NCBI GenBank assembly: GCA_036785325.1
Contig: JAXIVH010000038.1
Coordinates: forward strand, 1,381,501 to 1,445,500
DNA length: 64,000 nt
Origin: Urophycis tenuis
Lineage: Eukaryota; Chordata; Actinopteri; Gadiformes; Phycidae
Direction: 5' to 3'
Shown: positions 45,421-59,989 of the stretch, one piece after another
How positions within the stretch are numbered: position 1 is the first letter of the stretch
Layout of the letters: each line of letters begins with the position of its first letter
Translations under genes and position numbers: made by a program
Notes under the pieces: generated by a model
Told to the model about the DNA's origin: nothing
The model's input: the letters and a program-made list of their open reading frames with translations, nothing else
The model's database searches: none

Positions 45421-47487
45421 CTAGGTAGCCCTGGTTTGGCCAATCAGGGCCGGAGCTTGGTTCTTGTCCTCTGTTGGGTCCAGATGAACTAGCAGAAAAC
45501 TGGGGTCACGAAGGACCGAGGCCAGCCGTGACAAAGCACTGCCTCCACGGTCCCCCAATGCAGCTATCCTCAGCGATGGGTGTCCAGACCTAGGAAAGAC
45601 CAAGACCAGCCCCGACCAGCGGTGCCTTCCCAGTCGGTCCCAGGGTAGGAAAGGCCAAGGCCAGCCGCGACTAAGCACTGCCTCCCTGGCCCCTCCAGGA
45701 CCCCATGCCGAACAGCCTGTTAATAACAATTCCTGTGCCCCATACACCGCGCGACTACAGAGATTGTGTAGGACGTTGACCTTAGAGAAGACTCAATGGC
45801 TTACTTTCCTCACCCAAAACAACAATTTCTTGGGGTAGTCTATTCTCGCCGTAGGTACTTCGGTAATGGGTTTTTTTGTGAAAAGTTTTCCGGATGAAAT
45901 GCATGCTGGGTAATTGTCTTCTTCCTCCAATATGTCAAGTGTAGGTTAAGGTTAGGGTAGATTTAGGGGTAGAGTTAGCAGTTAACCTTAACGTTAGGTT
46001 TGAAGTAAATGGGAGGGGTTGCGGTTAGGGTTAAGGTTAGGGCTGAGGTTAGGGTTAGGTATAAGGTTACGGTTTAGGGTTAAGGTTAGGGTTAAGGTTA
46101 GGGTTACGGTTAGGGCTAAGGTTAGGGCTAAGGTTAGAGTAAGGGTTAGGGTTAGCGTTACGGTTAGGGTAAGGTTAGGGTTAGAGGTTAGGGGTTAGGG
46201 GTTAGGGTTAAGATGAGGGCTGAGGTTAGGGTTAAGGTTAGGGCTGAGGTTAGGGTTAGGTTTAAGGTTAGGGATAAGGTTAGGGTTGGGGTTACGGCTG
46301 AGATTGGGGTTAAGGTTAGGGTTGAGGTTAGGGTTAGTGTTATGGATAAGGTTAGGTTAAGTGTTAGGGCCAAGGTTAGGGTTAAGGTTATGGTTAAGAT
46401 TAGGGTTAGGGCTAGAATTAGGGTTAGGGCTAAGGTTAGGGTTAGGGTTATGGCTGAGGTTAGGGTTAAGGTTAGGTTTGAGGTTAGTGTTAAGGTTAGG
46501 GCCAAGGTTAGGGTTAGGGTTAAGGTTAGGGTTAGGGCTAAGGTTAGGGTTAGGGTTATGGCTGAGGCTAGGGTTAGGGCTAAAGTTAGGGCAAAGGTTA
46601 GAGTTAGGGTTAGCGTTAGAGTTAGGGTAGGGTTAGTGTTGGAGGTTAGGGTAGGCTTAGGGTTAGAGTTAGAGTAGGGGTTAGGGTTAGAGTTAGAGTA
46701 GGGGTTAGGGTTAGTGTTAAGGCTAAGGTTAGGGGTTGAGGTTAGTGTTAAGATTAGGGCCAAGGTAAGGGTTAGTGTTAGGGTTGAGTTAGGGTTAGGG
46801 CTAAGGTTAGGCCTATGGTTAGGGTTGGGTTCGTTAGAGTTATCTCGATGACCCCCCCCACCTCATCCAACGACTCGGTAGTTGAATAGGGGATCAAAGG
46901 CAGTTGCACTCGCCAATATCTAGTCATCCGCAGCTCTCTTTTCCCATATTACCAAGAATGAAGTAAAACGAAATGGTTATCTGTCTTGTTGTGATATAAC
47001 CGCTGATTTGGAGATATAGACTTGTTTTTCCTTTTCCCAAAGGTTTTCTTTGTTCCAAGATGGAGGTCAATCTAGTTTGATTGAAGGTACTTCCAATGCA
47101 TTGGTATATTTACTTATTTGAATAAAGACGAGTCACAGCTGGAGTGAGACTTTTCTTTTCCATTTCTATTTTAGTATAAACGTGCTATCGAAATATTAGG
47201 ACACGTCATCAGTAGTGGACCCTGGGATCATAGGGTGTTTCTGGCCATTGTCACTATACACCATCACCCAAGGGAGGCCCCCCCGAGAGTGATCAATCCT
47301 CAAGGTGTGTCGTTTCCGAAATGGAATTGGTATTGGGTTTAAGCTTTTTTAGGAGTGATCATTTGTTGAGGTAACGTCGAGGTAAGTAAAGGTAAGTAAA
47401 ACACTTTTTAGGATACATTGTTTTGGTTATGGAGAGGAGGGGGCACATACTTACCCCCTGACCAGCACAAACCAGTTGTTAACACCG
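45421..47487 (+). repeat. Tandem unit U16, short form S-B variant (2067 bp)
   Basis: Lacks one 6-bp hexamer near 46175 and has a shorter C-tract. It carries CAATCCTCAAGG, otherwise seen in the S-A units U0 and U2, so its right part probably came from that group. Confidence 0.88.
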
Positions 47488-50270
47488 CTAGGTAGCCCTG
47501 GTTTGGCCAATCAGGGCCGGAGCTTGGTTCTTGTCCTCTGTTGGGTCCAGATGAACTAGCAGAAAACTGGGGTCACGAAGGACCGAGGCCAGCCGTGACA
47601 AAGCACTGCCTCCACGGTCCCCCAATGCAGCTATCCTCAGCGATGGGTGTCCAGACCTAGGAAAGACCAAGACCAGCCCCGACCAGCGGTGCCTTCCCAG
47701 TCGGTCCCAGGGTAGGAAAGGCCAAGGCCAGCCGCGACTAAGCACTGCCTCCCTGGCCCCTCCAGGACCCCATGCCGAACAGCCTGTTAATAACAATTCC
47801 TGTGCCCCATACACCGCGCGACTACAGAGATTGTGTAGGAAGTTGACCTTAGAGAAGACTCAATGGCTTACTTTCCTCACCCAAAACAACAATTTCTTGG
47901 GGTAGTCTATTCTCGCCGTAGGTACTTCGGTAATGGGTTTTTTTTTAAAAGTTTTCCGGATGAAATGCATGCTGGGTAATTGTCTTCTTCCTCCAATATG
48001 TCAAGTGTAGGTTAAGGTTAGGGTAGATTTAGGGGTAGAGTTAGCAGTTAACCTTAACGTTAGGTTTGAAGTAAATGGGAGGGGTTGCGGTTAGGGTTAA
48101 GGTTAGGGCTGAGGTTAGGGTTAGGTATAAGGTTACGGTTTAGGGTTAAGGTTAGGGTTAAGGTTAGGGTTACGGTTAGGGCTAAGGTTAGGGCTAAGGT
48201 TAGAGTAAGGGTTAGGGTTAGCGTTACGGTTAGGGTAAGGTTAGGGTTAGGGTTAGAGGTTAGGGGTTAGGGGTTAGGGTTAAGATGAGGGCTGAGGTTA
48301 GGGTTAAGGTTAGGGCTGAGGTTAGGGTTAGGTTTAAGGTTAGGGATAAGGTTAGGGTTGGGGTTACGGCTGAGATTGGGGTTAAGGTTAGGGTTGAGGT
48401 TAGGGTTAGTGTTATGGATAAGGTTAGGTTAAGTGTTAGGGCCAAGGTTAGGGTTAAGGTTATGGTTAAGATTAGGGTTAGGGCTAGAATTAGGGTTAGG
48501 GCTAAGGTTAGGGTTAGGGTTATGGCTGAGGTTAGGGTTAAGGTTAGGTTTGAGGTTAGTGTTAAGGTTAGGGCCAAGGTTAGGTTTAGGGTTAAGGTTA
48601 GGGTTAGGGCTAAGGTTAGGGTTAGGGTTATGGCTGAGGCTAGGGTTAGGGCTAAAGTTAGGGCAAAGGTTAGAGTTAGGGTTAGCGTTAGAGTTAGGGT
48701 AGGGTTAGTGTTGGAGGTTAGGGTAGGCTTAGGGTTAGAGTTAGAGTAGGGGTTAGGGTTAGAGTTAGAGTAGGGGTTAGGGTTAGTGTTAAGGCTAAGG
48801 TTAGGGGTTGAGGTTAGTGTTAAGATTAGGGCCAAGGTAAGGGTTAGTGTTAGGGTTGAGTTAGGGTTAGGGCTAAGGTTAGGCCTATGGTTAGGGTTGG
48901 GGTTGAGGTTATCCCTAGGGTTAGAGTTAGAGCTAGAGATTGAGGAAGGTAGAGTCAAGGTGAGACAGTCTGTACGGACTGAACTCACCCCCGCCGGATC
49001 GGGCTAGTACACTCTATCTCCCCCAACTCCCTCATTTCCATGAGGGAAGACAGGGGAGAAGAGATGGGAGGAGTATATATATTTAATATATTTTTTTTTA
49101 GTAAATAAATACATCGAGAGACTCACAGCTGGAGTGGGTTTTAATCTTTGTATTCAAGGTTGTTCCTCCTCTTTTGATTCCTCGCTGGTGGTGCGTCGTC
49201 TCCACCTAGTGGTCGTTTTGTGAAGAAGAGTTATAGAAATAGAAATAGAAATACTCTATTGTTCCCAGGTTGGGAAATTGCATTAATAGGTAAGTAATAA
49301 TAATAATAACAATAATAATAGGTAATTGCAATAGTTGGTAAGGTAATCTATATTTAATTTATTTATTTATATTTGTATATTTATTTAGTCTATTTATTTA
49401 TTCATTTTTGTTTATTTATTTATTTAGATAAAGAGGATCACAGCTGGAGTGAGTTTTTAGTCTTTGTGTTAAAGGCTGGTTGCCTTCTTTTGATTCTTCA
49501 GTGGTGGTCCATCGCCTCCATCTAGTGGTCGTTTTGTGAATAACAGTTGGTAAGGTAATATAAATGGGTTGTGTAGAGAGCCCGTTCTTTCGATGGCCCT
49601 GGCTCGGTTAGGTTCGTTAGAGTTATCTCGATGACCCCCCCCACCTCATCCAACGACTCGGTAGTTGAATAGGGGATCAAAGGCAGTTGCACTCGCCAAT
49701 ATCTAGTCGTCCGCAGCCCTCTTTTCCCATATTACCAAGAATGAAGTAAAACGAAATGGTTATCTGTCTTGTTGTGATATAACCGCTGATTTGGAGATAT
49801 AGACTTGTTTTTCCTTTTCCCAAAGGTTTTCTTTGTTCCAAGATGGAGGTCAATCTAGTTTGATTGAAGGTACTTCCAATGCATTGGTATATTTACTTAT
49901 TTGAATAAAGACGAGTCACAGCTGGAGTGAGACTTTTCTTTTCCATTTCTATTTTAGTATAAACGTGCTATCGAAATATTAGGACACGTCATCAGTAGTG
50001 GACCCTGGGATCATAGGGTGTTTCTGGCCATTGTCACTATACACCCTCACCCAAGGGAGGCCCCCCCGAGAGTGATCAATTCTCAAGGTGTGTCGTTTCC
50101 GAAATGGAATTGGTATTGGGTTTAAGCTTTTTTAGGAGTGATCATTTGTTGAGGTAACGTCGAGGTAAGTAAAGGTAAGTAAAACACTTTTTAGGATACA
50201 TTGTTTTGGTTATGGAGAGGAGGGGGCACATACTTACCCCCTGACCAGCACAAACCAGTTGTTAACACCG
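47488..50270 (+). repeat. Tandem unit U17, long form L (2783 bp)
   Basis: Has the AGGTTTAGGG telomere-block variant of U1 and U3 and the TAA expansion. TTTTTTTTTAAAAG near 47938 replaces the usual T-run plus GTGAAAAG. Near 49708 TAGTCGTCC replaces TAGTCATCC. Confidence 0.9.
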
Positions 50271-52370
50271 CTAGGTAGCCCTGGTTTGGCCAATCAGGGC
50301 CGGAGCTTGGTTCTTGTCCTCTGTTGGGTCCAGATGAACTAGCAGAAAACTGGGGTCACGAAGGACCGAGGCCAGCCGTGACAAAGCACTGCCTCCACGG
50401 TCCCCCAATGCAGCTATCCTCAGCGATGGGTGTCCAGACCTAGGAAAGACCAAGACCAGCCCCGACCAGCGGTGCCTTCCCAGTCGGTCCCAGGGTAGGA
50501 AAGGCCAAGGCCAGCCGCGACTAAGCACTGCCTCCCTGGCCCCTCCAGGACCCCATGCCGAACAGCCTGTTAATAACAATTCCTGTGCCCCATACACCGC
50601 GCGACTACAGAGATTGTGTAGGAAGTTGACCTTAGAGAAGACTCAATGGCTTACTTTCCTCACCCAAAACAACAATTTCTTGGGGTAGTCTATTCTCGCC
50701 GTAGGTACTTTGGTAATGTTTTTTTTTGTGAAAAGTTTTCCGGATGAAATGCATGCTGGGTAATTGTATTCTTCCTCCAATATGTCAAGTGTAGGTTAAG
50801 GTTAGGGTAGATTTAGGGGTAGAGTTAGCAGTTAACCTTAACGTTAGGTTTGAAGTAAATGGGAGGGGTTGCGGTTAGGGTTAAGGTTAGGGCTGAGGTT
50901 AGGGTTAGGTATAAGGTTACGGTTTAGGGTTAAGGTTAGGGTTAAGGTTAGGGTTACGGTTAGGGCTAAGGTTAGGGCTAAGGTTAGAGTAAGGGTTAAG
51001 GTTAGCGTTACGGTTAGGGTAAGGTTAGGGTTAGGGTTAGAGGTTAGGGGTTAGGGGTTAGGGTTAAGATGAGGGCTGAGGTTAGGGTTAAGGTTAGGGG
51101 TTAGGGTTAAGATGAGGGCTGAGGTTAGGGTTAAGGTTAGGGCTGAGGTTAGGGTTAGGTTTAAGGTTATGGATAAGGTTAGGGTTGGGGTTACGGCTGA
51201 GATTGGGGTTAAGGTTAGGGTTGAGGTTAGGGTTAGTGTTATGGATAAGGTTAGGTTAAGTGTTAGGGCCAAGGTTAGGGTTAAGGTTATGGTTAAGATT
51301 AGGGTTAGGGCTAGAATTAGGGTTAGGGCTAAGGTTAGGGTTAGGGTTATGGCTGAGGTTAGGGTTAAGGTTAGATTTGAGGTTAGTGTTAAGGTTAGGG
51401 CCAAGGTTAGGGTTAGGGCTAAGGTTAGGGTTAGGGTTATGGCTGAGGCTAGGGTTAGGGCTAAAGTTAGGGCAAAGGTTAGAGTTAGGGTTAGCGTTAG
51501 AGTTAGGGTAGGGTTAGTGTTGGAGGTTAGGGTAGGCTTAGGGTTAGAGTTAGAGTAGGGGTTAGGGTTAGAGTTAGAGTAGGGGTTAGGGTTAGTGTTA
51601 AGGCTAAGGTTAGGGGTTGAGGTTAGTGTTAAGATTAGGGCCAAGGTAAGGGTTAGTGTTAGGGTTGAGTTAGGGTTAGGGCTAAGGTTAGGCCTATGGT
51701 TAGGGTTGGGTTCGTTAGAGTTATCTCGATGACCCCCCCCCCACCTCATCCAACGACTCGGTAGTTGAATAGGGGATCAAAGGCAGTTGCACTCGCCAAT
51801 ATCTAGTCATCCGCAGCTCTCTTTTCCCATATTACCAAGAATGAAGTAAAACGAAATGGTTATCTGTCTTGTTGTGATATAACCGCTGATTTGGAGATAT
51901 AGACTTGTTTTTCCTTTTCCCAAAGGTTTTCTTTGTTCCAAGATGAAGGTCAATCTAGTTTGAGTGAAGGTACTTCCAATGCATTGGTATATTTACTTAT
52001 TTGAATAAAGACGAGTCACAGCTGGAGTGAGACTTTTCTTTTCCATTTCTATTTTAGTATAAACGTGCTATCGAAATATTAGGACACGTCATCAGTAGTG
52101 GACCCTGGGATCATAGGGTGTTTCTGGCCATTGTCACTATACACCCTCACCCAAGGGAGGCCCCCCCGAGAGTGATCAATTCTCAAGGTGTGTCGTTTCC
52201 GAAATGGAATTGGTATTGGGTTTAAGCTTTTTTAGGAGTGATCATTTGTTGAGGTAACGTCGAGGTAAGTAAAGGTAAGTAAAACACTTTTTAGGATACA
52301 TTGTTTTGGTTATGGAGAGGAGGGGGCACATACTTACCCCCTGACCAGCACAAACCAGTTGTTAACACCG
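50271..52370 (+). repeat. Tandem unit U18, short form S-A (2100 bp)
   Basis: S-A unit with a one-base longer C-tract near 51732. Its right part has the GAGTGAAGG variant of U9, U14 and U15. Confidence 0.9.
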
Positions 52371-55149
52371 CTAGGTAGCCCTGGTTTGGCCAATCAGGGC
52401 CGGAGCTTGGTTCTTGTCCTCTGTTGGGTCCAGATGAACTAGCAGAAAACTGGGGTCACGAAGGACCGAGGCCAGCCGTGACAAAGCACTGCCTCCACGG
52501 TCCCCCAATGCAGCTATCCTCAGCGATGGGTGTCCAGACCTAGGAAAGACCAAGACCAGCCCCGACCAGCGGTGCCTTCCCAGTCGGTCCCAGGGTAGGA
52601 AAGGCCAAGGCCAGCCGCGACTAAGCACTGCCTCCCTGGCCCCTCCAGGACCCCATGCCGAACAGCCTGTTAATAACAATTCCTGTGCCCCATACACCGC
52701 GCGACTACAGAGATTGTGTAGGAAGTTGACCTTAGAGAAGACTCAATGGCTTACTTTCCTCACCCAAACCAAACAATTTCTTGGGGTAGTCTATTCTCGC
52801 CGTAGGTACTTCAGTAATGGGTTTTTTTGTGAAAAGTTTTCCGGATGAAATGCATGCTGGGTAATTGTCTTCTTCCTCCAATATGTCAAGTGTAGGTTAA
52901 GGTTAGGGTAGATTTAGGGGTAGAGTTAGCAGTTAACCTTAACGTTAGGTTTGAAGTAAATGGGAGGGGTTGCGGTTAGGGTTAAGGTTAGGGCTGAGGT
53001 TAGGGTTAGGTATAAGGTTACGGTTTAGGGTTAAGGTTAGGGTTAAGGTTAGGGTTACGGTTAGGGCTAAGGTTAGGGCTAAGGTTAGAGTAAGGGTTAG
53101 GGTTAGCGTTACGGTTAGGGTAAGGTTAGGGTTAGGGTTAGAGGTTAGGGGTTAGGGGTTAGGGTTAAGATGAGGGCTGAGGTTAGGGTTAAGGTTAGGG
53201 CTGAGGTTAGGGTTAGGTTTAAGGTTAGGGATAAGGTTAGGGTTGGGGTTACGGCTGAGATTGGGGTTAAGGTTAGGGTTGAGGTTAGGGTTAGTGTTAT
53301 GGATAAGGTTAGGTTAAGTGTTAGGGCCAAGGTTAGGGTTAAGGTTATGGTTAAGATTAGGGTTAGGGCTAGAATTAGGGTTAGGGCTAAGGTTAGGGTT
53401 AGGGTTATGGCTGAGGTTAGGGTTAAGGTTAGGTTTGAGGTTAGTGTTAAGGTTAGGGCCAAGGTTAGGGTTAGGGTTAAGGTTAGGGTTAGGGCTAAGG
53501 TTAGGGTTAGGGTTATGGCTGAGGCTAGGGTTAGGGCTAAAGTTAGGGCAAAGGTTAGAGTTAGGGTTAGCGTTAGAGTTAGGGTAGGGTTAGTGTTGGA
53601 GGTTAGGGTAGGCTTAGGGTTAGAGTTAGAGTAGGGGTTAGGGTTAGAGTTAGAGTAGGGGTTAGGGTTAGTGTTAAGGCTAAGGTTAGGGGTTGAGGTT
53701 AGTGTTAAGATTAGGGCCAAGGTAAGGGTTAGTGTTAGGGTTGAGTTAGGGTTAGGGCTAAGGTTAGGCCTATGGTTAGGGTTGGGTTTGAGGTTATCCC
53801 TAGGGTTAGAGTTAGAGCTAGAGATTGAGGAAGGTAGAGTCAAGGTGAGACAGTCTGTACGGACTGAACTCACCCCCGCCGGATCGGGCTAGTACACTCT
53901 ATCTCCCCCAACTCCCTCATTTCCATGAGGGAAGACAGGGGAGAAGAGATGGGAGGAGTATATATATTTAATATATATTTTTTTAGTAAATAAATACATC
54001 GAGAGACTCACCGCTGGAGTGGGTTTTAATCTTTGTATTCAAGGTTGTTCCTCCTTTTTTGATTCCTCGCTGGTGGTGCGTCGTCTCCACCTAGTGGTCG
54101 TTTTGTGAAGAAGAGTTATAGAAATAGAAATAGAAATACTCTATTGTTCCCAGGTTGGGAAATTGCATTAATAGGTAAGTAAGTAATAATAATAATAGGT
54201 AATTGCAATAGTTGGTAAGGTAATCTATATTTAATTTATTTATTTATATTTGTATATTTATTTAGTCTATTTATTTATTCATTTTTGTTTATTTATTTAT
54301 TTAGATAAAGAGGATCACAGCTGGAGTGAGTTTTTAGTCTTTGTGTTAAAGGCTGGTTGCCTTCTTTTGATTCTTCAGTGGTGGTCCATCGCCTCCATCT
54401 AGTGGTCGTTTTGTGAATAACAGTTGGTAAGGTAATATAAATGGGTTGTGTAGAGAGCCCGTTCTTTCGATGGCCCTGGCTCGGTTAGGTTCGTTAGAGT
54501 TATCTCGATGACCCCCCCCCCACCTCATCCAACGACTCGGTAGTTGAATAGGGGATCAAAGGCAGTTGCACTCGCCAATATCTAGTCATCCGCAGCTCTC
54601 TTTTCCCATATTACCAAGAATGAAGTAAAACGAAATGGTTATCTGTCTTGTTGTGATATAACCGCTGATTTGGAGATATAGACTTGTTTTTCCTTTTCCC
54701 AAAGGTTTTCTTTGTTCCAAGATGAAGGTCAATCTAGTTTGATTGAAGGTACTTCCAATGCATTGGTATATTTACTTATTTGAATAAAGACGAGTCACAG
54801 CTGGAGTGAGACTTTTCTTTTCCATTTCTATTTTAGTATAAACGTGCTATCGAAATATTAGGACACGTCATCAGTAGAGGACCCTGGGATCATAGGGTGT
54901 TTCTGGCCATTGTCACTATACACCCTCACCCAAGGGAGGCCCCCCCGAGAGTGATCAATTCTCAAGGTGTGTCGTTTCCGAAATGGAATTGGTATTGGGT
55001 TTAAGCTTTTTTAGGAGTGATCATTTGTTGAGGTAACGTCGAGGTAAGTAAAGGTAAGTAAAACACTTTTTAGGATACATTGTTTTGGTTATGGAGAGGA
55101 GGGGGCACATACTTACCCCCTGACCAGCACAAACCAGTTGTTAACACCG
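52371..55149 (+). repeat. Tandem unit U19, long form L (2779 bp)
   Basis: Left part matches U10 (CACCCAAACCAAAC, ACTTCAGTAATGG). Private: GGTTGGGTTTGAGG near 53785 and a short TAA run preceded by AAGTAAGTAA near 54177. Confidence 0.9.
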
Positions 55150-57915
55150 CTAGGTAGCCCTGGTTTGGCCAATCAGGGCCGGAGCTTGGTTCTTGTCCTC
55201 TGTTGGGTCCAGATGAACTAGCAGAAAACTGGGGTCACGAAGGACCGAGGCCAGCCGTGACAAAGCACTGCCTCCACGGTCCCCCAATGCAGCTATCCTC
55301 AGCGATGGGTGTCCAGACCTAGGAAAGACCAAGACCAGCCCCGACCAGCGGTGCCTTCCCAGTCGGTCCCAGGGTAGGAAAGGCCAAGGCCAGCCGCGAC
55401 TAAGCACTGCCTCCCTGGCCCCTCCAGGACCCCATGCCGAACAGCCTGTTAATAACAATTCCTGTGCCCCATACACCGCGCGACTACAGAGATTGTGTAG
55501 GAAGTTGACCTTAGAGAAGACTCAATGGCTTACTTTCCTCACCCAAAACAACAATTTCTTGGGGTAGTCTATTCTCGCCGTAGGTACTTCGGTAATGGGT
55601 TTTTTTGTGAAAAGTTTTCCGGATGAAATGCATGCTGGGTAATTGTCTTCTTCCTCCAATATGTCAAGTGTAGGTTAAGGTTAGGGTAGATTTAGGGGTA
55701 GAGTTAGCAGTTAACCTTAACGTTAGGTTTGAAGTAAATGGGAGGGGTTGCGGTTAGGGTTAAGGTTAGGGCTGAGGTTAGGGTTAGGTATAAGGTTACG
55801 GTTTAGGGTTAAGGTTAGGGTTAAGGTTAGGGTTACGGTTAGGGCTAAGGTTAGAGTAAGGGTTAGGTTTAGCGTTACGGTTAGGGTAAAGTTAGGGTTA
55901 GGGTTAGAGGTTAGGGGTTAGGGGTTAGGGTTAAGATGAGGGCTGAGGTTAGGGTTAAGGTTAGGGCTGAGGTTAGGGTTAGGTTTAAGGTTAGGGATAA
56001 GGTTAGGGTTGGGGTTACGGCTGAGATTGGGGTTAAGGTTAGGGTTGAGGTTAGGGTTAGTGTTATGGATAAGGTTAGGTTAAGTGTTAGGGCCAAGGTT
56101 AGGGTTAAGGTTATGGTTAAGATTAGGGTTAGGGCTAGAATTAGGGTTAGGGCTAAGGTTAGGGTTAGGGTTATGGCTGAGGTTAGGGTTAAGGTTAGGT
56201 TTGAGGTTAGTGTTAAGGTTAGGGCCAAGGTTAGGGTTAGGGTTAAGGTTAGGGCTAAGGTTAGGGTTAGGGTTATGGCTGAGGCTAGGGTTAGGGCTAA
56301 AGTTAGGGCAAAGGTTAGAGTTAGGGTTAGCGTTAGAGTTAGGGTAGGGTTAGTGTTGGAGGTTAGGGTAGGCTTAGGGTTAGAGTTAGAGTAGGGGTTA
56401 GGGTTAGAGTTAGAGTAGGGGTTAGGGTTAGTGTTAAGGCTAAGGTTAGGGGTTGAGGTTAGTGTTAAGATTAGGGCCAAGGTAAGGGTTAGTGTTAGGG
56501 TTGAGTTAGGGTTAGGGCTAAGGTTAGGCCTATGGTTAGGGTTGGGGTTGAGGTTATCCCTAGGGTTAGAGTTAGAGCTAGAGATTGAGGAAGGTAGAGT
56601 CAAGGTGAGACAGTCTGTACGGACTGAACTCACCCCCGCCGGATCGGGCTAGTACACTCTATCTCCCCCAACTCCCTCATTTCCATGAGGGAAGACAGGG
56701 GAGAAGAGATGGGAGGAGTATATATATTTAATATATATTTTTTTAGTAAATAAATACATCGAGAGACTCACAGCTGGAGTGGGTTTTAATCTTTGTATTT
56801 AAGGTTGTTCCTCCTCTTTTGATTCCTCGCTGGTGGTGCGTCGTCTCCACCTAGTGGTCGTTTTGTGAAGAAGAGTTATAGAAATAGAAATAGAAATACT
56901 CTATTGTTCCCAGGTTGGGAAATTGCATTAATAGGTAAGTAATAATAATAATAACAATAATAATAGGTAATTGCAATAGTTGGTAAGGTAATCTATATTT
57001 AATTTATTTATTTATATTTGTATATTTATTTAGTCTATTTATTTATTCATTTTTGTTTATTTATTTATTTAGATAAAGAGGATCACAGCTGGAGTGAGTT
57101 TTTAGTCTTTGTGTTAAAGGCTGGTTGCCTTCTTTTGATTCTTCAGTGGTGGTCCATCGCCTCCATCTAGTGGTCGTTTTGTGAATAACAGTTGGTAAGG
57201 TAATATAAATGGGTTGTGTAGAGAGCCCGTTCTTTCGATGGCCCTGGCTCGGTTAGGTTCGTTAGAGTTATCTCGATGACCCCCCCCACCTCATCCAACG
57301 ACTCGGTAGTTGAATAGGGGATCAAAGGCAGTTGCACTCGCCAATATCTAGTCATCCGCAGCTCTCTTTTCCCATATTACCAAGAATGAAGTAAAACGAA
57401 ATGGTTATCTGTCTTGTTGTGATATAACCGCTGATTTGGAGATATAGACTTGTTTTTCCTTTTCCCAAAGGTTTTCTTTGTTCCAAGATGAAGGTCAATC
57501 TAGTTTGATTGAAGGTACTTCCAATGCAGTGGTATATTTACTTATTTGAATAAAGACGAGTCACAGCTGGAGTGAGACTTTTCTTTTCCATTTCTATTTT
57601 AGTATAAACGTGCTATCGAAATATTAGGACACGTCATCAGTATTGGACCGTGGGATCATAGGGTGTTTCTGGCCATTGTCACTATACACCCTCACCCAAG
57701 GGAGGCCCCCCCGAGAGTGATCAATTCTCAAGGTGTGTCGTTTCCGAAATGGAATTGGTATTGGGTTTAAGCTTTTTTAGGAGTGATCATTTGTTGAGGT
57801 AACGTCGAGGTAAGTAAAGGTAAGTAAAACACTTTTTAGGATACATTGTTTTGGTTATGGAGAGGAGGGGGCACATACTTACCCCCTGACCAGCACAAAC
57901 CAGTTGTTAACACCG
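55150..57915 (+). repeat. Tandem unit U20, long form L (2766 bp)
   Basis: Lacks 12 bp (two hexamers) near 55850 and 6 bp near 56250 of the telomere block. It has the TAA expansion with ACA interruption and the CAGTATTGGACCG variant. It is the left neighbour of the block duplicated from U5-U7. Confidence 0.9.
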
Positions 57916-59989
57916 CTAGGTAGCCCTGGTTTGGCCAATCAGGGCCGGAGCTTGGTTCTTGTCCTCTGTTGGGTCCAGATGAACTAGCAGAAAACTGGGG
58001 TCACGAAGGATCGAGGCCAGCCATGACAAAGCACTGCCTCCACGGTCCCCCAATGCAGCTATCCTCAGCGATGGGTGTCCAGACCTAGGAAAGACCAAGA
58101 CCAGCCCCGACCAGCGGTGCCTTCCCAGTCGGTCCCAGGGTAGGAAAGGCCAAGGCCAGCCGCGACTAAGCACTGCCTCCCTGGCCCCTCCAGGACCCCA
58201 TGCCGAACAGCCTGTTAATAACAATTCCTGTGCCCCATACACCGCGCGACTACAGAGATTGTGTAGGAAGTTGACCTTAGAGAAGACTCAATGGCTTACT
58301 TTCCTCACCCAAAACAACAATTTCTTGGGGTAGTCTATTCTCGCCGTAGGTACTTCGGTAATGGGTTTTTTTGTGAAAAGTTTTCCGGATGAAATGCATG
58401 CTGGGTAATTGTCTTCTTCCTCCAATATGTCAAGTGTAGGTTAAGGTTAGGGTAGATTTAGGGGTAGAGTTAGCAGTTAACCTTAACGTTAGGTTTGAAG
58501 TAAATGGGAGGGGTTGCGGTTAGGGTTAAGGTTAGGGCTGAGGTTAGGGTTAGGTATAAGGTTACGGTTTAGGGTTAAGGTTAGGGTTAAGGTTAGGGTT
58601 ACGGTTAGGGCTAAGGTTAGGGCTAAGGTTAGAGTAAGGGTTAGGTTTAGCGTTACGGTTAGGGTAAGGTTAGGGTTAGGGTTAGAGGTTAGGGGTTAGG
58701 GGTTAGGGTTAAGATGAGGGCTGAGGTTAGGGTTAAGGTTAGGGCTGAGGTTAGGGTTAGGTTTAAGGTTAGGGATAATGTTAGGGTTGGGGTTACGGCT
58801 GAGATTGGGGTTAAGGTTAGGGTTGAGGTTAGGGTTAGTGTTATGGATAAGGTTAGGTTAAGTGTTAGGGCCAAGGTTAGGGTTAAGGTTATGGTTAAGA
58901 TTAGGGTTAGGGCTAGAATTAGGGTTAGGGCTAAGGTTAGTGTTAGGGTTATGGCTGAGGTTAGGGTTAAGGTTAGGTTTGAGGTTAGTGTTAAGGTTAG
59001 GGCCAAGGTTAGGGTTAGGGTTAAGGTTAGGGTTAGGGCTAAGGTTAGGGTTAGGTTTATGGCTGAGGCTAGGGTTAGGGCTAAAGTTAGGGCAAAGGTT
59101 AGAGTTAGGGTTAGCGTTAGAGTTAGGGTAGGGTTAGTGTTGGAGGTTAGGGTAGGCTTAGGGTTAGAGTTAGAGTAGGGGTTAGGGTTAGAGTTAGAGT
59201 AGGGGTTAGGGTTAGTGTTAAGGCTAAGGTTAGGGGTTGAGGTTAGTGTTAAGATTAGGGCCAAGGTAAGGGTTAGTGTTAGGGTTGAGTTAGGGTTAGG
59301 GCTAAGGTTAGGCCTATGGTTAGGGTTGGGTTCGTTAGAGTTATCTCGATGACCCCCCCCCACCTCATCCAACGACTCGGTAGTTGAATAGGGGATCAAA
59401 GGCAGTTGCACTCGCCAATATCTAGTCATCCGCAGCTCTCTTTTCCCATATTACCAAGAATGAAGTAAAACGAAATGGTTATCTGTCTTGTTGTGATATA
59501 ACCGCTGATTTGGAGATATAGACTTGTTTTTCCTTTTCCCAAAGGTTTTCTTTGTTCCAAGATGGAGGTCAATCTAGTTTGATTGAAGGTACTTCCAATG
59601 CATTGGTATATTTACTTATTTGAATAAAGACGAGTCACAGCTGGAGTGAGACTTTTCTTTTCCATTTCTATTTTAGTATAAACGTGCTATCGAAATATTA
59701 GGACACGTCATCAGTAGTGGACCCTGGGATCATAGGGTGTTTCTGGCCATTGTCACTATACACCCTCACCCAAGGGAGGCCCCCCCGAGAGTGATCAATT
59801 CTCAAGGTGTGTCGTTTCCGAAATGGAATTGGTATTGGGTTTAAGCTTTTTTAGGAGTGATCATTTGTTGAGGTAACGTCGAGGTAAGTAAAGGTAAGTA
59901 AAACACTTTTTAGGATACATTGTTTTGGTTATGGAGAGGAGGGGGCACATACTTACCCCCTGACCAGCACAAACCAGTTGTTAACACCG
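57916..59989 (+). repeat. Tandem unit U21, short form S-B (2074 bp)
   Basis: Copy of U5 at offset 45605, with the GATCGAGGCCAGCCATGAC and GATAATGTTAGGG marks. Confidence 0.9.
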